Shown: piece after piece, positions 1 to 11,700 of the stretch
Numbering within the stretch: the first letter of the stretch is position 1
Layout of the letters: each line of letters starts with the position of its first letter
Assembly (NCBI GenBank): GCA_949752735.1
Contig: OX457038.1
Coordinates: 63,355,470 to 63,419,469, forward strand
Direction of reading: 5' to 3'
Source of the DNA: Lumbricus terrestris
Taxonomy: Eukaryota > Annelida > Clitellata > Crassiclitellata > Lumbricidae
DNA: 64,000 bases
Program-made: the position numbers and the translations under genes
The notes under the pieces: generated by a model
Told to the model about the DNA's origin: nothing
The model's input: only the letters and a program-made list of their open reading frames with translations
Database searches by the model: none

Positions 1-380
1 AGAGGAAATTAGAAGGGAAAGGTATTGGATGCGAAACATGAGAAGATGAGCAAATCAGGGAAGGAGATGAGAAAGCGCGGAGGAATGTCACATGCATGTG
101 AGATGGCTGCAGTGAGAAGAAGAGGACATGAGAGGGGCGGGAGATGTACTCATGGAGAAAGGATCTATAGCAGTAAGAAGAATGGGGATGAATTGTAATT
201 TATGGACGGAGGAAGCGAATAATTAACCCGAACGAGGGAGGGGAGGAAGAGGTGGACAATGGAAAGAAGGAAGTGAAAAAACGAAGAGGGAGAGCGGAGG
301 AAAGAAAGAAGAGGAATCGGAGGAGAAAGCGGAGGAAGAGTAACCTGAATAGGAGGAGGAGGAGGAGTGAGGGAGGAAAG

Positions 381-476
381 AGGAGGTGAGGGAAGAGGAG
401 GTAAGGGAAGAGGAGGTGAGGGAAGAGGAGGTGAGGGAAGAGGAGGTGAGGGAAGAGGAGGTGAGGTAAGAGGAAG
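381..476. repeat. 15-bp purine-rich minisatellite
   Basis: About six tandem copies of a 15-bp unit close to GGAGGTGAGGGAAGA are visible, with few changes. The whole neighbourhood (1-480) is purine-rich on the plus strand. Proline-rich open frames on the other strand are products of the repeat and are not genes. Confidence 0.85.
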
Positions 477-574
477 AGGAGTGCATCCAGGGAAGCTGAG
501 ACTGCACCGAGCCAAACGTATAGCATGGACCTAGCAACTCATGATGCCGTCGTCTGCATAGACTGACAGACTCA

Positions 575-622
575 GCTGCTGCTGTTGCTGCTGCTGTTGC
601 TGTTGCTGCTGCTGCTGCTGCG
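575..622. repeat. (CTG)n microsatellite with CTGTTG interruptions
   Basis: A run of CTG/TTG triplets. On the minus strand it reads as a glutamine run in a frame that consists otherwise only of the neighbouring GAT array, so I do not treat it as coding. Confidence 0.85.
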
Positions 623-689
623 GTATTGTATGCGATGAGAAAGAACCAAGAAAAGAGATGAACGGACGACTGATTGAATGAAGAACGAA

Positions 690-938
<249 letters not shown>

Positions 939-1479
939 GGCTGCAGCGATGGCTGCTGCACCCGGAAATGACATCAGTCGGCGCCGAATATGACGTCACG
1001 CGAGACGAAAGGACCACACACGTCGCATTCTGATTAAGTGAGAGAACAGAACGGCTCTTCTGATTCACAGATTGGACAAGAACAGGTACGGAAAGGAGGA
1101 AGGAGGAAGGGGGAAGGAGGAAGGAGGAAGAGGATTGGTACGCGGAAAAGGTGGAGAAGAAGATCCGCTCTGATTACAAGTATAAGCCGTATTTAGTGGA
1201 TGTTTTGGGTGCTTGAACACCCCTCAAAAATGAAATAATGTAAAAATGAAACAATGCTTCTAAATACGGCCTTACACCTGCTTACATGACTATACTGATA
1301 CCACCACCATCATCATCATTTTCATCATCACTTTCATCATCATCATCATCACCACCACCACCACCACCATTATTTTCATCGTCATCAGCATGCATCATCA
1401 TTGCAAGCATCCAGTTTGCAAAGGGCTAAAACACTGCTACGCGAGTATACTTGATTAATGAATAATGACTGCGAAGATA

Positions 1480-1850
1480 TTTAGTCTTGTCTTGTCTTGT
1501 CTTTAACCATCCTCGATTCGAGGGTTGGTCGCTTCATGGACATGCTTTCGCTACTTTTTCCTGTCCTCCGTCTTTTTAACCTTGTTTAACCTTGTAGGCA
1601 CTGATTTTTATTTATTTATTTATTTTTTGTGTGTGTTCAGTTTGCTAGATTTATTGTCATATCATGCTGTTTTTTAGCCTACTGTTCAATTCATGATGTC
1701 AACCGTCTAGCCACCAGTTAAAATTGCATATGTAAATAGAGGGATATTCATCCCTTAGGGCCTTCCTTGTTGCCATCCGATTATGTGAAGCATGTCATAC
1801 TATGTCTCTTGTTTATCGTTGATGGCTACAATAAATGAATTGAATTGAAT
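1480..1850 (+). mobile_element. Probable LINE 3' tail remnant
   Basis: An AT-rich, T-rich stretch ends in AATAAATGAATTGAATTGAA, a polyadenylation-like signal followed by tandem GAATT. This ending is common for non-LTR retrotransposon tails. No coding part survives, so the call rests on the terminal structure only. Confidence 0.35.
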
Positions 1851-1865
1851 AATCGCCATTAGCAT

Positions 1866-1938
1866 CACCACCACCACCACCACCACCACCACCACCACCA
1901 CCATCATTATTATCATCGTCATCGTCATCATCATCATA
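1866..1938. repeat. (CAC)n/(CAT)n triplet array
   Basis: A CCA/CAC run of about 40 bp passes into CAT triplets. A similar, shorter CAT/CAC run lies at 1300-1380. Confidence 0.85.
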
Positions 1939-2504
1939 GCCTAAATCCGGGAAGATGAGAATGTTGGTGAAATGGTTATTTTGCAAATGTCGATCCCGAA
2001 TTTCGATACAACTACAGCAGTTGCAGAATTCGTTCCATTGCATCTGTCGCATCGCTTGCCCCGCCCCTCCCCCTCTATTCCCATCCCTTCCCCTCTCTGT
2101 CTATTCCCATCCCATTTCCCATCTCTCTTCCCCCCTCTCTCCCTCTTCATCTGCTCCTTCCTATCCCACCAGCCCGTCCCCTCCACATTCCGCGCCTACT
2201 TTCCGGCAGATCACAAAGTCTTTGTGTGTCCTCGCGAGTCCTCGGTGTCAATCCCTCGGGAGGGAGGGAGAGAAACACCCCCGACATCTGGTCGTCCGCC
2301 TTTCCCAGCATCCTTCCTCGCTCCACCCCATACACCCTCCTCCTCTTCCTCCTCCTCCTCCTCCGCCTTCCGTTCCACCCTTCCTCTTTTCCTTTCTTTT
2401 CACTAACCAGCCTTCTCTCGCATCTTTTGTCCAGCAGCTGATTTGCATGATCCAATTCGATGTAATCAGAATCTGGAAAGTACTGCAGCACACACACAGA
2501 CTGA

Positions 2505-2575
2505 CAAGCAGGCATGCAGGCAGGCAGGCAAACATGCAGGCAGGCGGACAGACGGGCAGGCAGGCAGACACGCGC
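2505..2575. repeat. (CAGG)n-like degenerate tetranucleotide repeat
   Basis: Imperfect CAGG/CAGA tetranucleotides. The cysteine-rich open frames on the minus strand come from this periodicity. Confidence 0.7.
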
Positions 2576-3241
2576 AAGCAGATTCACAGAACAGCCAATT
2601 TAAATCAGTCTGTTGATGACAATACACAAAGATTTCCATAACGTCCAACACGTAGTAAGTCTGTTTGTTATACGCTAAAATAAACAGAATATTATTAATC
2701 AACACAATTACTAATTTGCGCAGTGATGTGTAGCATATGAAATTGCAACTGTATTTGTGATTACGACCATTTATATAGCGCCGTCAGTAGCATCCTACTT
2801 CTAGGATGTTTTGTACACTGTCAACGGTACTGTTAGCGCAAATGTACGATATATCGGCCTATATATTTATTATATCCTATGATATGATTTGGATATTTTG
2901 CATACATGTATAGCACATTGCAATGTTCAGCCAGAAGCAGAAGACAGGCAGACGGTAATATGCATTTGTATAATAATATAATGTTTCTATCAGCAAACAA
3001 AGGAGGAGGCACTTCTTGATCTCGTTCTTTGATTCGTCGATAAACCACGCGAACGTTATAGTTGAGAAATCGAGCGACAGATGGCCAAACGATTCATTCA
3101 GCTCCATCTCAAGGGCAGAGCCAATGTAATCTTATACCTACTCATGACAAGATATTATACATATATATACATACATATACATATGTATGCAGCTTATATA
3201 GGCTATAGGCTTACAGCACATACATGTATATATATATTATA

Positions 3242-3242
<1 letters not shown>

Positions 3243-3301
<59 letters not shown>
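3243..3301. repeat. (TA)n microsatellite
   Basis: About 58 bp of uninterrupted TA dinucleotides inside a wider AT-rich stretch (3155-3400) that holds several shorter TA runs. Confidence 0.9.
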
Positions 3302-3306
<5 letters not shown>

Positions 3307-3551
3307 GAACGTTTTTATGGCGCAATCATGTGACCTCTCAGAATCGAGATGTAATAAAAACTATTATGTATATATATATATATTAAGTCTTTCATGTTGC
3401 ATGTATATGCTTATACTCAGTATAGGTTAGGCCTGTTAGGCATAGACCTATATATTATATTTATTAAGGAGTTTTATATAGCCCATTGAAGGTGAGCTGA
3501 TCAGAAGCGCTCCCGATACAAGAATAGACTATAATATGTATAGGCCTATAC

Positions 3552-3897
3552 CAGTGGTTTCCAACCTGTTTGGACTTTAGTGCCACTTTTCTAGGTTGGA
3601 GGACACGAGGGCCACTTTTTCTTAGTTGAAGAACATTACAGGGCAACAAGGCTAAAATTTAATTAACCTAAAGCATATAAAATTGTTATAATTGAATCAA
3701 AATAGAATGTTTTATGTTATTTATAGACGTCAAAATATATAATTTTTAATAGAAACTGATTATGTGTTCCATGTGTTCTATTCTGTCCAAATTGTTAATT
3801 TTTCATATATTTTTAAACAATTCTTTAGGAGACGAGGGTCATTTTTAAAGCCTGGCTGGCTACTTTTGGCCCGTGGGCCACGGGTTGAGAACCACTG
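3552..3897. mobile_element. hAT-type MITE, 346 bp
   Basis: The left end CAGTGGTTTCCAACC and the right end GGTTGAGAACCACTG form terminal inverted repeats. The flanks are GCCTATAC (3544-3551) and ACCTATAC (3898-3905), an 8-bp target duplication with one mismatch, typical of hAT transposons. There is no coding capacity. The element at 21657-21986 is the same family in the opposite orientation: both contain the 'GGACACGAG..GCCACTTTTTCTTAGTTGAA' type of interior. Confidence 0.85.
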
Positions 3898-4054
3898 ACC
3901 TATACATATGAAATGATTTAGGGTAGTATGCATGCATACATGTGTGTGCATTGCATTCATAGACCTACATAAAAATTATAAGGCCCAAGCATACACCTAA
4001 TAATTACATTGAACAAGTGAATTGACCTATAGTTGCCTGCGTTACTTACTGACC

Positions 4055-4162
4055 TACTGACTGACTGACTGACTGACTGACTGACTGACTGACTGACTGA
4101 CTGACTGACTGACTGACTGACTGACTGACTGACTGACTGACTGACTGACTGACTGACTGACT
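4055..4162. repeat. (GACT)n microsatellite
   Basis: About 105 bp of nearly perfect GACT tetranucleotide repeat. Confidence 0.95.
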
Positions 4163-4253
4163 GGGTTACTCCGAATTATCTGTGCATTTGTGTTTCAATT
4201 GTGTTATTTTCATTATTATGTGTTATATCAGCCTACTTCACAAATTTACAATG

Positions 4254-4256
<3 letters not shown>

Positions 4257-4314
<58 letters not shown>
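4257..4314. repeat. (TA)n microsatellite
   Basis: About 55 bp of TA dinucleotides, 95 bp downstream of the GACT array. Confidence 0.9.
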
Positions 4315-4320
<6 letters not shown>

Positions 4321-4797
4321 TTATTATATGTATCAAATCATGTTTTAACCTGTGCATATTATAAATATATATTTATATATAATACAAACATTATGCATAT
4401 GTCAATAATGTCATGATGTGCAATATTCGTTTCCTATAATATATTATGCTATACCATACAATTGCGTTTTTTGAGCAGCTGGTTCGTTGGTCATTTGGTT
4501 GGTCAGCTGGTCAGTTGGTCAGCATATTCATCTGCGCCGCGCAAAAGATGGCGTCGAGACGAGAGATTATGTTGCTCGTTGCTATGGCAACTGCCTCCTC
4601 CTCCAGTGAACAAAGAGCGAAGATCCCGGAGGCGTCGGCAACACGTGACTATTATCGGCGAGCGAGAGAGAGAGGCTTAGGATGGAAAGATGGAAGACCT
4701 GGAAAAGATGATGGATGGATGATTGGACAGACGGACGGATGAAACGACGAGGAGAAGAATGGCTGGAGAGATGGAGAAAGGAAGGAGTGAGAGACAG

Positions 4798-5006
4798 ACA
4801 GACAGACAGAGAGAGAGAGAGGGAGAGAGGGAGGGAGGGAGGGAGGGAGGGAGGGAGGGAGGGAGGGAGGGAGGGAGGGAGGGAGGGAGGGAGGGAGGGA
4901 GGGAGGGAGGGAGGGAGGGAGGGAGGGAGGGAGGGAGAGAGGGAGGGAGGGAGGGAGAGGGAGAGAGAGGGAGAGAGAGAGGGAGGGAGAGAGAGAGGGA
5001 GAGGGA

Positions 5007-5046
<40 letters not shown>

Positions 5047-5165
5047 CGGAGAGGGAGAGAGGGAGAGAGGGAGAGAGAGAGGGAGGGAGAGAGAGAGGGA
5101 GAGAGGGAGAGAGGGAGAGAGAGAGGGAGGGAGAGAGAGAGGGAGGGAGAGAGAGAGGGAGAGGG

Positions 5166-5196
<31 letters not shown>

Positions 5197-5210
5197 GGGA
5201 GGGAGAGAGA

Positions 5211-5246
<36 letters not shown>

Positions 5247-5303
5247 CGGAGAGAGAGGAGAGGGAGGGAGAGAGGGAGAGAGGGAGAGAGGGAGAGAGAG
5301 AGG
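4798..5303. repeat. 500-bp polypurine (GAGG/GA)n tract
   Basis: The plus strand is almost entirely purine, first GGGA tetranucleotides and then mixed GA/GGGAGA. A few ACGG interruptions are the only pyrimidines after the first 15 bp. Arg/Glu/Gly-rich and Ser/Pro/Leu-rich open frames on the two strands are artefacts of the repeat. Confidence 0.95.
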
Positions 5304-6030
5304 TGGATGAAGGGAGTAAAAACGGATAGATGAGTGCGTGATTGTGTGGATGGAGGTATAGAAACGGTGGTAAGAATGTTCTTGTATGAATGGATAGATT
5401 AGACAGTAGCCTACTGTTGTGTGTGGTGGACGAATGGAGTGTAGCAATACCAAAGATAATAGAGTTTAGGCGTGAGGTGTCATTGCACTTAGGCCCTATA
5501 TACTTTAGCCTAAATATCTCAGTTTTTAAAAAAATGCTTTTTTGAGAGCCACTATAGACCGATCAGTGTCCTTATGTCATGACGGCATAACACTTTACAT
5601 CCACATACATGAGTCACATCATGAGTCACATCATGATTACCCATGAATGTAAGTTTAAACAGAGACTGTAATAATTGCTTGTTGCTATTTAACGACACTA
5701 TGTGAAAACAAAGATTATAGTGTCGCCTTTATCATGATTACAATTATATATGTCACCAGTGTTTAGCCTGGACTTCCCTGAGGGTAAAGTCCCCAAGGAT
5801 TGGATTTTCCCCAGAAAAAATCGCGATGTAGTGTAAACATGGAAATACGTTCTTTTCCCCCTTCCCGAAAAGTAAATTGTATACAAAACCCCCGAAAAAC
5901 CAAGCCGTCCGTCGAAAATGTCCGGCTAAAACTGACCTCCCCCAAAAACCCGACCCCAAAGCAAAGAAACTAGATCAATGTCGCCTTTATCCAGGCTTAA
6001 GACTGCATGGTGGTGTTTGAAACAGATAAT
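5304..6030. other. Non-coding stretch, nothing recognised
   Basis: AT-rich unique-looking sequence with scattered TAGGCC-type words. Short open frames near 5700-5960 lack start context, composition or motifs that would support a gene. Confidence 0.5.
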
Positions 6031-6288
6031 ATAATAATTTTCGTTTATTCAAGAATCCGGTTGACAGAACGCAACCAGTTAGGCTACAGCGTACAATTAT
6101 GCAGTTTAAACAATTCACAAGAACGCAGATCACAGAACTATAGGCCTACTAAGTACTAACAGAACAGACAAGCCTGCAATAATCGGCGCTAATAGCAGCC
6201 TACAAAGCATGTCCGCCCAACGGGGGCTCGAACTCGTTACCTCTCCCTCTACGCCAGCGTGTTATCCATTACTCTACCTGGCCCCCAG
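6031..6288 (-). mobile_element. tRNA-derived SINE, copy 1
   Basis: The sequence is shared along its whole length with 36091-36346. Read on the minus strand, the right end begins like a tRNA: GTAGAGTAATGGATAACACG matches the A-box region, and GAGTTCGAGCCCC, about 45 bp further on, matches the B box. The remaining 170 bp are a tRNA-unrelated body. This is the layout of a Pol III-transcribed SINE. Confidence 0.8.
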
Positions 6289-6366
6289 AAATTGTTCCAT
6301 GATTCCCGGTCTGGTCGGTAGGCCTATCAATAGAGCAGCAGCAATGTAGACCTAGCCTACGTGTAG

Positions 6367-7606
6367 CGTATCCTATCAAAAGGGCGACTTCGAAAGGGCG
6401 ACCATCAGAAGGGCGACCTCATAAGGGCGCCGCTTTTAAAGGCGACTGTTCGAAAGAGCGCCGATCAAAAGGGCGACCGCACAAATGGGCGACCATCAAA
6501 AGGGCGAACAATGAACTTTCGCAGCATGTACTGAATGGTCGGTGGAGGACGGTCGGCCTACATGAAAGAGAAAGCAAACATCGGAACGTTCTCAGTGTTC
6601 AACGAAATAGGTAGATGCTAGACGGTCGGCCTACATTTTTTACTTGGACTTATATTATTATTTTCACAGTACTAATCGACGTTTTATAGAGACTTTCGTG
6701 TCATTAAGTAGCATTAGTTTTAGTGAACATTAGTTTTATTGAACATTGAACACTAATACATCATTTAATTGACTTATTAGAAAATTTCTAAGTAGCCTAC
6801 CGGAGGTGTCCGGACAATTCGTCCCCGGACAATTCGTCCCGGACAATTCGTCCCGGACAATTCGTCCCGGACAATTCGTCCCCGGACAATTCGGACCGGA
6901 CAATTCGGACCCGGAAAATTCGGACCGGACAATTCGGACCCGGACAATTCGGACCGGCTATAGCCTACTTTAGCCAAGTGAGGTAACGTGTTATATTATG
7001 TTTAGGCCTACATTTGCTTTGAGAACAATGAAATAATTTTCAATTTCGAATTGAATTTTAATGCGCAGCAGTATCTCCGGTCATCTGTATACGGTAATGG
7101 TGTCCGGGACGAATTGTCCGGGACGAATTGTCCGGGACGAATTGTCCGGGGACGAATTGTCCGGGACGAATTGTCCGGTCCGAATTGTCCGGGGACGAAT
7201 TGTCCGGTCCGAATTGTCCGGGACGAATTGTCCGGGGACGAATTGTCCGGGACGAATTGTCCGGGACGAATTGTCCGGGGACGAATTGTCCGGGACGAAT
7301 TGTCCGGGACGAATTGTCCGGGGACGAATTGTCCGGGAACCCCTACCGGGTACTAATCGATGAACACTATTGCATAATAATTATAAGCTTTCAAGGTACT
7401 AATCGACGTTGCACTTGTCTTTCTTTCAAATGACTATAAATACTTCCTTTGAAAACATTAAAAAGTCGCCCTTTTGATGGTCGCCCATTTGTGCGGTCGC
7501 CCTTTTGATCGGCGCCCTTTTGATCGGCGCTCTTTCGAAAAGTCGCCCTTATGAGGTCGCCCTTCTGATGATCGCCCTTTCGGAGTCGCCCTTTTGATAG
7601 TAAACC
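6367..7606. mobile_element. Foldback element 1 with 'AAAGGGCGAC' arms
   Basis: Arms of about 140 bp, 6373-6512 and 7460-7600, are inverted copies. Each arm is a string of roughly 15-20-bp phrases ending in AAAGGGCGAC or a close variant (TCAAAAGGGCGACC, CATAAGGGCG, CGAAAGAGCG). ACGTGTAG flanks both sides (6359-6366 and 7607-7614), an 8-bp target duplication. The outermost bases are CGTATCCTATC on the left and, in reverse complement, GGTTTACTATC on the right. There is no coding sequence. A second foldback element sits in its interior. Confidence 0.8.
6804..7341. mobile_element. Foldback element 2, nested, with GGACAATTCGTCC arrays
   Basis: Two arrays of a 14-16-bp unit lie in opposite orientation. 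The left one (about 6808-6957) has CCGGACAATTCGTCCC and the variant CCGGACAATTCGGACC. The right one (about 7098-7338) has its reverse complement. CCTACCGG occurs at 6796-6803 and 7342-7349 and fits an 8-bp target duplication. The ends are AGGTGTCCGGAC and, reverse-complemented, GGGTTCCCGGAC. It lies wholly inside foldback element 1. Open frames through the arrays, full of 'DELSG' or 'GRIVR' repeats, are artefacts. Confidence 0.75.
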
Positions 7607-7614
7607 ACGTGTAG

Positions 7615-8735
7615 GGCCTATAGGGCCCGCTCTTAAACTGTTCTAGGGCATATATAGGCCTACCTTTGTTCAGAACTAAATAGCAGATTAGTTAGTCCAC
7701 AGCTGAGACTTCATGGTCGTTATATGCTGTCGGAAATAGCCTCAAATAGGTCTAACGCGGAACGGTGAAGTTAATTAATAGAAGCTTTTGCCGGACAAAG
7801 CATTAGCTATGCAACAATATTGCGACAGTGACTTGGGAGTAATTTTTCACGGATAGCGTTATTCTGATCATCGGACATCTGGCGGATGTTGCCATGCGTC
7901 GAGCAGAAGTATTAGCGAGCAGATGGCTGCTTCGGGCTTAGACGGCTTAGAAGAAGAATTTGCGGTTGGAGTATTACGAAAAAGCTTGGCAAGTATTTCG
8001 AATGCAGATTGTGTTGCCCTGCTGAGCTTTCAACCAGCTGTTGTTCGTTGCAAACACTACAAGTGGCTGACGACGGATTATTGGTGCGGCTGGGATTGAC
8101 CTGGAAACATCGGAGCCACGAGTAACAAAAGACTGGAGACCAAAATAGAAAATGTCAGAGCTTCAGGCGAACCTTTGATGATCGGTTTCCGGGTTATTTG
8201 AGCAAAATTAGTTGACCGCCTTCGTTGGAAGTTTTGCAATGGACTGTTCGTTGTACTGTTCTTTTCTGGATGTTATTCTGATTGGAAGATTAATTGTAGT
8301 GACGTGTGTGTAAAGGATTTGGAGATCATATTGTCGCTTAATTTCTTAGTTTGTGTGAAGGTACTGAGCGTGATAAGTTTAAGATTAATGAGATCTTGTC
8401 AGTTGCACATTATTACACGAATTCCTAATATAATTAATATAAGGCACTTCGTAAGGCAGATCATTACCTAAGATGTCCACATCTGCTGTGATTGTGAATT
8501 AATGCGGTTGACATTAGAAACTTCATTGTTGATTTTTTTTCTCTTGAGTTGCACTTTCTTTAAGACAAGTTTGTTCTGTTGCATTCTAGAATGAAGTGAT
8601 ATTTCAGTTGGAAGTTTCGGCATTTTCCCAGCGAGCTTAAGAAAACTTGGGCTGTCGTGTTCTACATGTCGCGTGACAGCGCTTCCGATCCGGTGGCAAT
8701 CAAAGGTGATGAGTTTGGTAACAACGCCCTAAGCC
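7615..8735 (+). other. 5' flank or untranslated leader of the 1044-aa gene
   Basis: Between the foldback element and the start codon I see no repeat and no open frame. The sequence is less AT-rich than the distal non-coding DNA and probably holds promoter and leader of the gene at 8736. I cannot locate a TATA box or a convincing upstream splice donor. Confidence 0.4.
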
Positions 8736-11700
8736 ATGGACGTTTGGAGGCTTGGATCCATCACGATCATCCTGCTACTCGTTAGTCACGGTCCGGCCGG
8801 CGAATACTTCCACCAGCGCCCGCCACATCGTGTGGCGATTCGCAGGCATGGAACGAACGAAAGCCCGGACTCGTTCTATCTGCCCGATTCACGGGCAGTG
8901 CCAGCTCTACAGCCAAAACGAACAGGCGAACACGAATGCCCAACAAACTGCATCCTACGAGTCGCAAACCTTGGTGAAATGCGGTCAGCGTTTCGTGATT
9001 TCTTCGAGGATGCGGAAACTCGACTTGTTTACTTCAAGGTTCATCTGGAGGACTATAGCATTCCGGTCCTGGAAACCTATCCGTACATGGACAACAGTTA
9101 CCTGGCAACCGAATGGGTCTGGGCTTCCGGAAGCTACGGTAGGAAATTGCTTGGGCTGCCACTGGATGCTGAAGTGCTGTCTCTGTACATTCTCGAGCGT
9201 CATCGACGTCGGGTAGAGCTGTCCGTGTCGTCGGTGCCAGCAAATTGTCTCGTCATGCACTCACCCGAATGTCGACTTCACGCCATCCGCAGTATTCTCA
9301 TCTACAACGTTACGTACATTGAGCTACAGCATCACCAACGTGACTACATCTGCCACTACGTTATAAACAACACAAGTCCAGCGCGTGACAGTTCACGACT
9401 TCTCTATCGGTGCTGTGAGACTGACGGGTTCCGTGCTGGCGATGTCAGCTGTCAGATGTACGCGGCTTCGAGCGATGATCTGTCGATCGTGCTGCTGACG
9501 ATCAATGTGCTGTCGACGATCGTGACACTCTTCAGCCCGCTGATCATTCTCAAGGCGAAGATGGCGCTGATGTTCACGAGCGTAACCAAATTCTTTCGTG
9601 CTTCGCTGAAGCATGGCATCACCGGGCAGCGCAACTACGTCATCCGGATCCTCTCACGTCAGCTGATCAACCTCGGCGATCGCCAGCCATTCTCGATCCC
9701 GCGATCGCTGTTCCGACTCGTCTGCTACTGCTACGGGGAGGGTCGATGTTGCATCCACTGGTGGGGCGAGTGGAGCTACCAGCCCCGGCTTTGCAAGAAG
9801 AAGTCGTGCTGTCGGCAGTGCTGGCTCATCGCCTGGAAGATCGTCGGCATCATTCTTCTCTACCCGGTCATTTTGCACGCTGCTGTCTTGCTGTACGTGC
9901 CCCGGCTGCCGTTCTACTACTCCCTCATCAGCCACGTGCACGGCTCCGAAAAGTACGGCCCGATCTCCCTCAACATAAACTTCATCGGGAATTCGCTGAT
10001 TCCGCTGCAGGACTTGCGTGTAACCGTCTGGATGATTTTCTCAGTGCTTGCGTTTCTCTACACGATCCTCGTCGTGTCATGGCCGAACAGTCCGTTGGAG
10101 CGCTGTCTGCTGCGCTACGAGGGAAAGCGCCCGTTCGAGCAGACGGCCTCGCTACATGGTCACATGACAAAGAGCTACAAGCAGATCCTCTATCGGCTCG
10201 CGTATGGCAACTACAAGACGAAACGCCATTTCTTCATCATCAATTGGCTTCCATGGGGCCTGCGGAGGTTGGTGCTTGCAGCCGGCCGCGTTCTCATGCA
10301 GATTCCAGCCGTGAATGTCTGCTTCCTGACGTACATGATCGACGCCAAGTTCTTTGAGGAAGACGCGGAGAGGAGGGGGTCGGCAGACGAGGACCGAGAC
10401 GACGTGTCCATGGAGCGGACGGTCGTTTTCCGGGTCTCCGGTCGTTCCATCTGCAAAGTGGCGATTGTCACCGCTCTGTGGTTTGGCTTCGTTCTCATTC
10501 TCTTTGGCTTCTGCACGACGACGTTCCTGATGGTCGAGTTCCTGCTGAACATCGTCTTCTTCGTTCTTGTCGGTGCTGCCCTCTATACGTCGGCCGTCCT
10601 GCCTTGGATCGTGTTCGTGGCGATCATGGCCTACTATGTCGACGACACACTTTCGACGATAAATGCCGAGCACCGACAGATCCTGAAGCTCATCGATGAG
10701 AATTCGCCGCGGATATCTGCAATCGAGGAAACGGAAGAGTTCTTCCACGAGGGAGGAATCCAGATCCTCAAGAAGCACAACCTTGGCGCCGTCAAATTCA
10801 TCGACGGTGACAACACGGAATACGTCTCGAAGGAGCTCTACTACAACGTCTGCAACGACCTCAAACGCGGCTGGAGCAGCACGGTGCGGCGGATCCTCTT
10901 CCGGCTCACAGTCATCTTCTTGTACCTGCTCTTTCTCTTCTCTGCTTCGTCCGTCCTTCTCTCGATCGTCGGGTCGTCGAGGGTCGTGGTCTTCGTCATG
11001 GTCCTGGTCGGGAGCACGGTCCCGAAACTGGTCGACGTTTACGTTGCGTCACGAAAGCGTCAGCCGGACCTGCTGTCGGTCTGGGCGAAGATAATCCCCG
11101 AGATTCTCGACCGACACATCCGGGTCGACCGTACGGAATGCGTCGACGACAAGGAGGAAGAGCTGACGACCTACGACGTCCGTCCGGTCGGAATGCTCGA
11201 GATGGAGTTGCCACGGTTGGTCGTACAGAGAACCCTCCACCTCTGGAAGTTTCCGTGGATTGTTTCCGGCGATCAGCAGGTGCAGTCGGGTGAGGCGGTC
11301 GTTGTAGCGGTCGCAAACAAGCTGGCCGCCGCGTCGTTTCTCACGAAGGTTGTCATGCGTGAGTACTCGCCGAACCTCTACGATGAGCCGGTGCTTCGAC
11401 TGTGGAGTCTACTCGTGGAGAACAGCATCCTTGAAGCGAGCGCAACGGCCGGTGCGCTCAACGGAACTACGATGGACACGGTGTCTCTGTTTCCACGTGA
11501 GTTCCAGCCGCTTGTCGCCCAGTTTGAGACTGGTAATACGATCGATCAGATCGTTGACAGCATCAACCGGGAGTTGTACGGACCGTTCACACGCGGTGTT
11601 CTTGTTACCATAGGCAATACGTCGTGTGCCTTGTATAAGGTTAACAGTAGGCTGATGGCGTTCAATAGCAGTTGTCATAGCGACCAGGTGACCGACCTGT

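Noticed and set aside
4677..5453. Ser/Pro/Leu-rich and Arg/Glu/Gly-rich frames of about 200-260 codons
   Set aside because: They exist only within the polypurine tract and consist of its repeat unit.
6197..6286. Functional tRNA gene on the minus strand
   Set aside because: Only the A- and B-box parts are tRNA-like, the acceptor stem does not pair, and the sequence continues into a body repeated at 36091. It is a SINE head.
7051..7433. Three overlapping 100-codon frames with 'DELSG' and 'GRIVR' repeats, possibly a repetitive protein
   Set aside because: All three frames are open at the same time because the 14-16-bp array lacks stops. The array is the arm of a foldback element with a target duplication.
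9746..10357. 203-codon frame overlapping the large membrane-protein gene, and several antisense frames there
   Set aside because: Shadows of the 1044-aa gene. High third-position GC suppresses stops in other frames.
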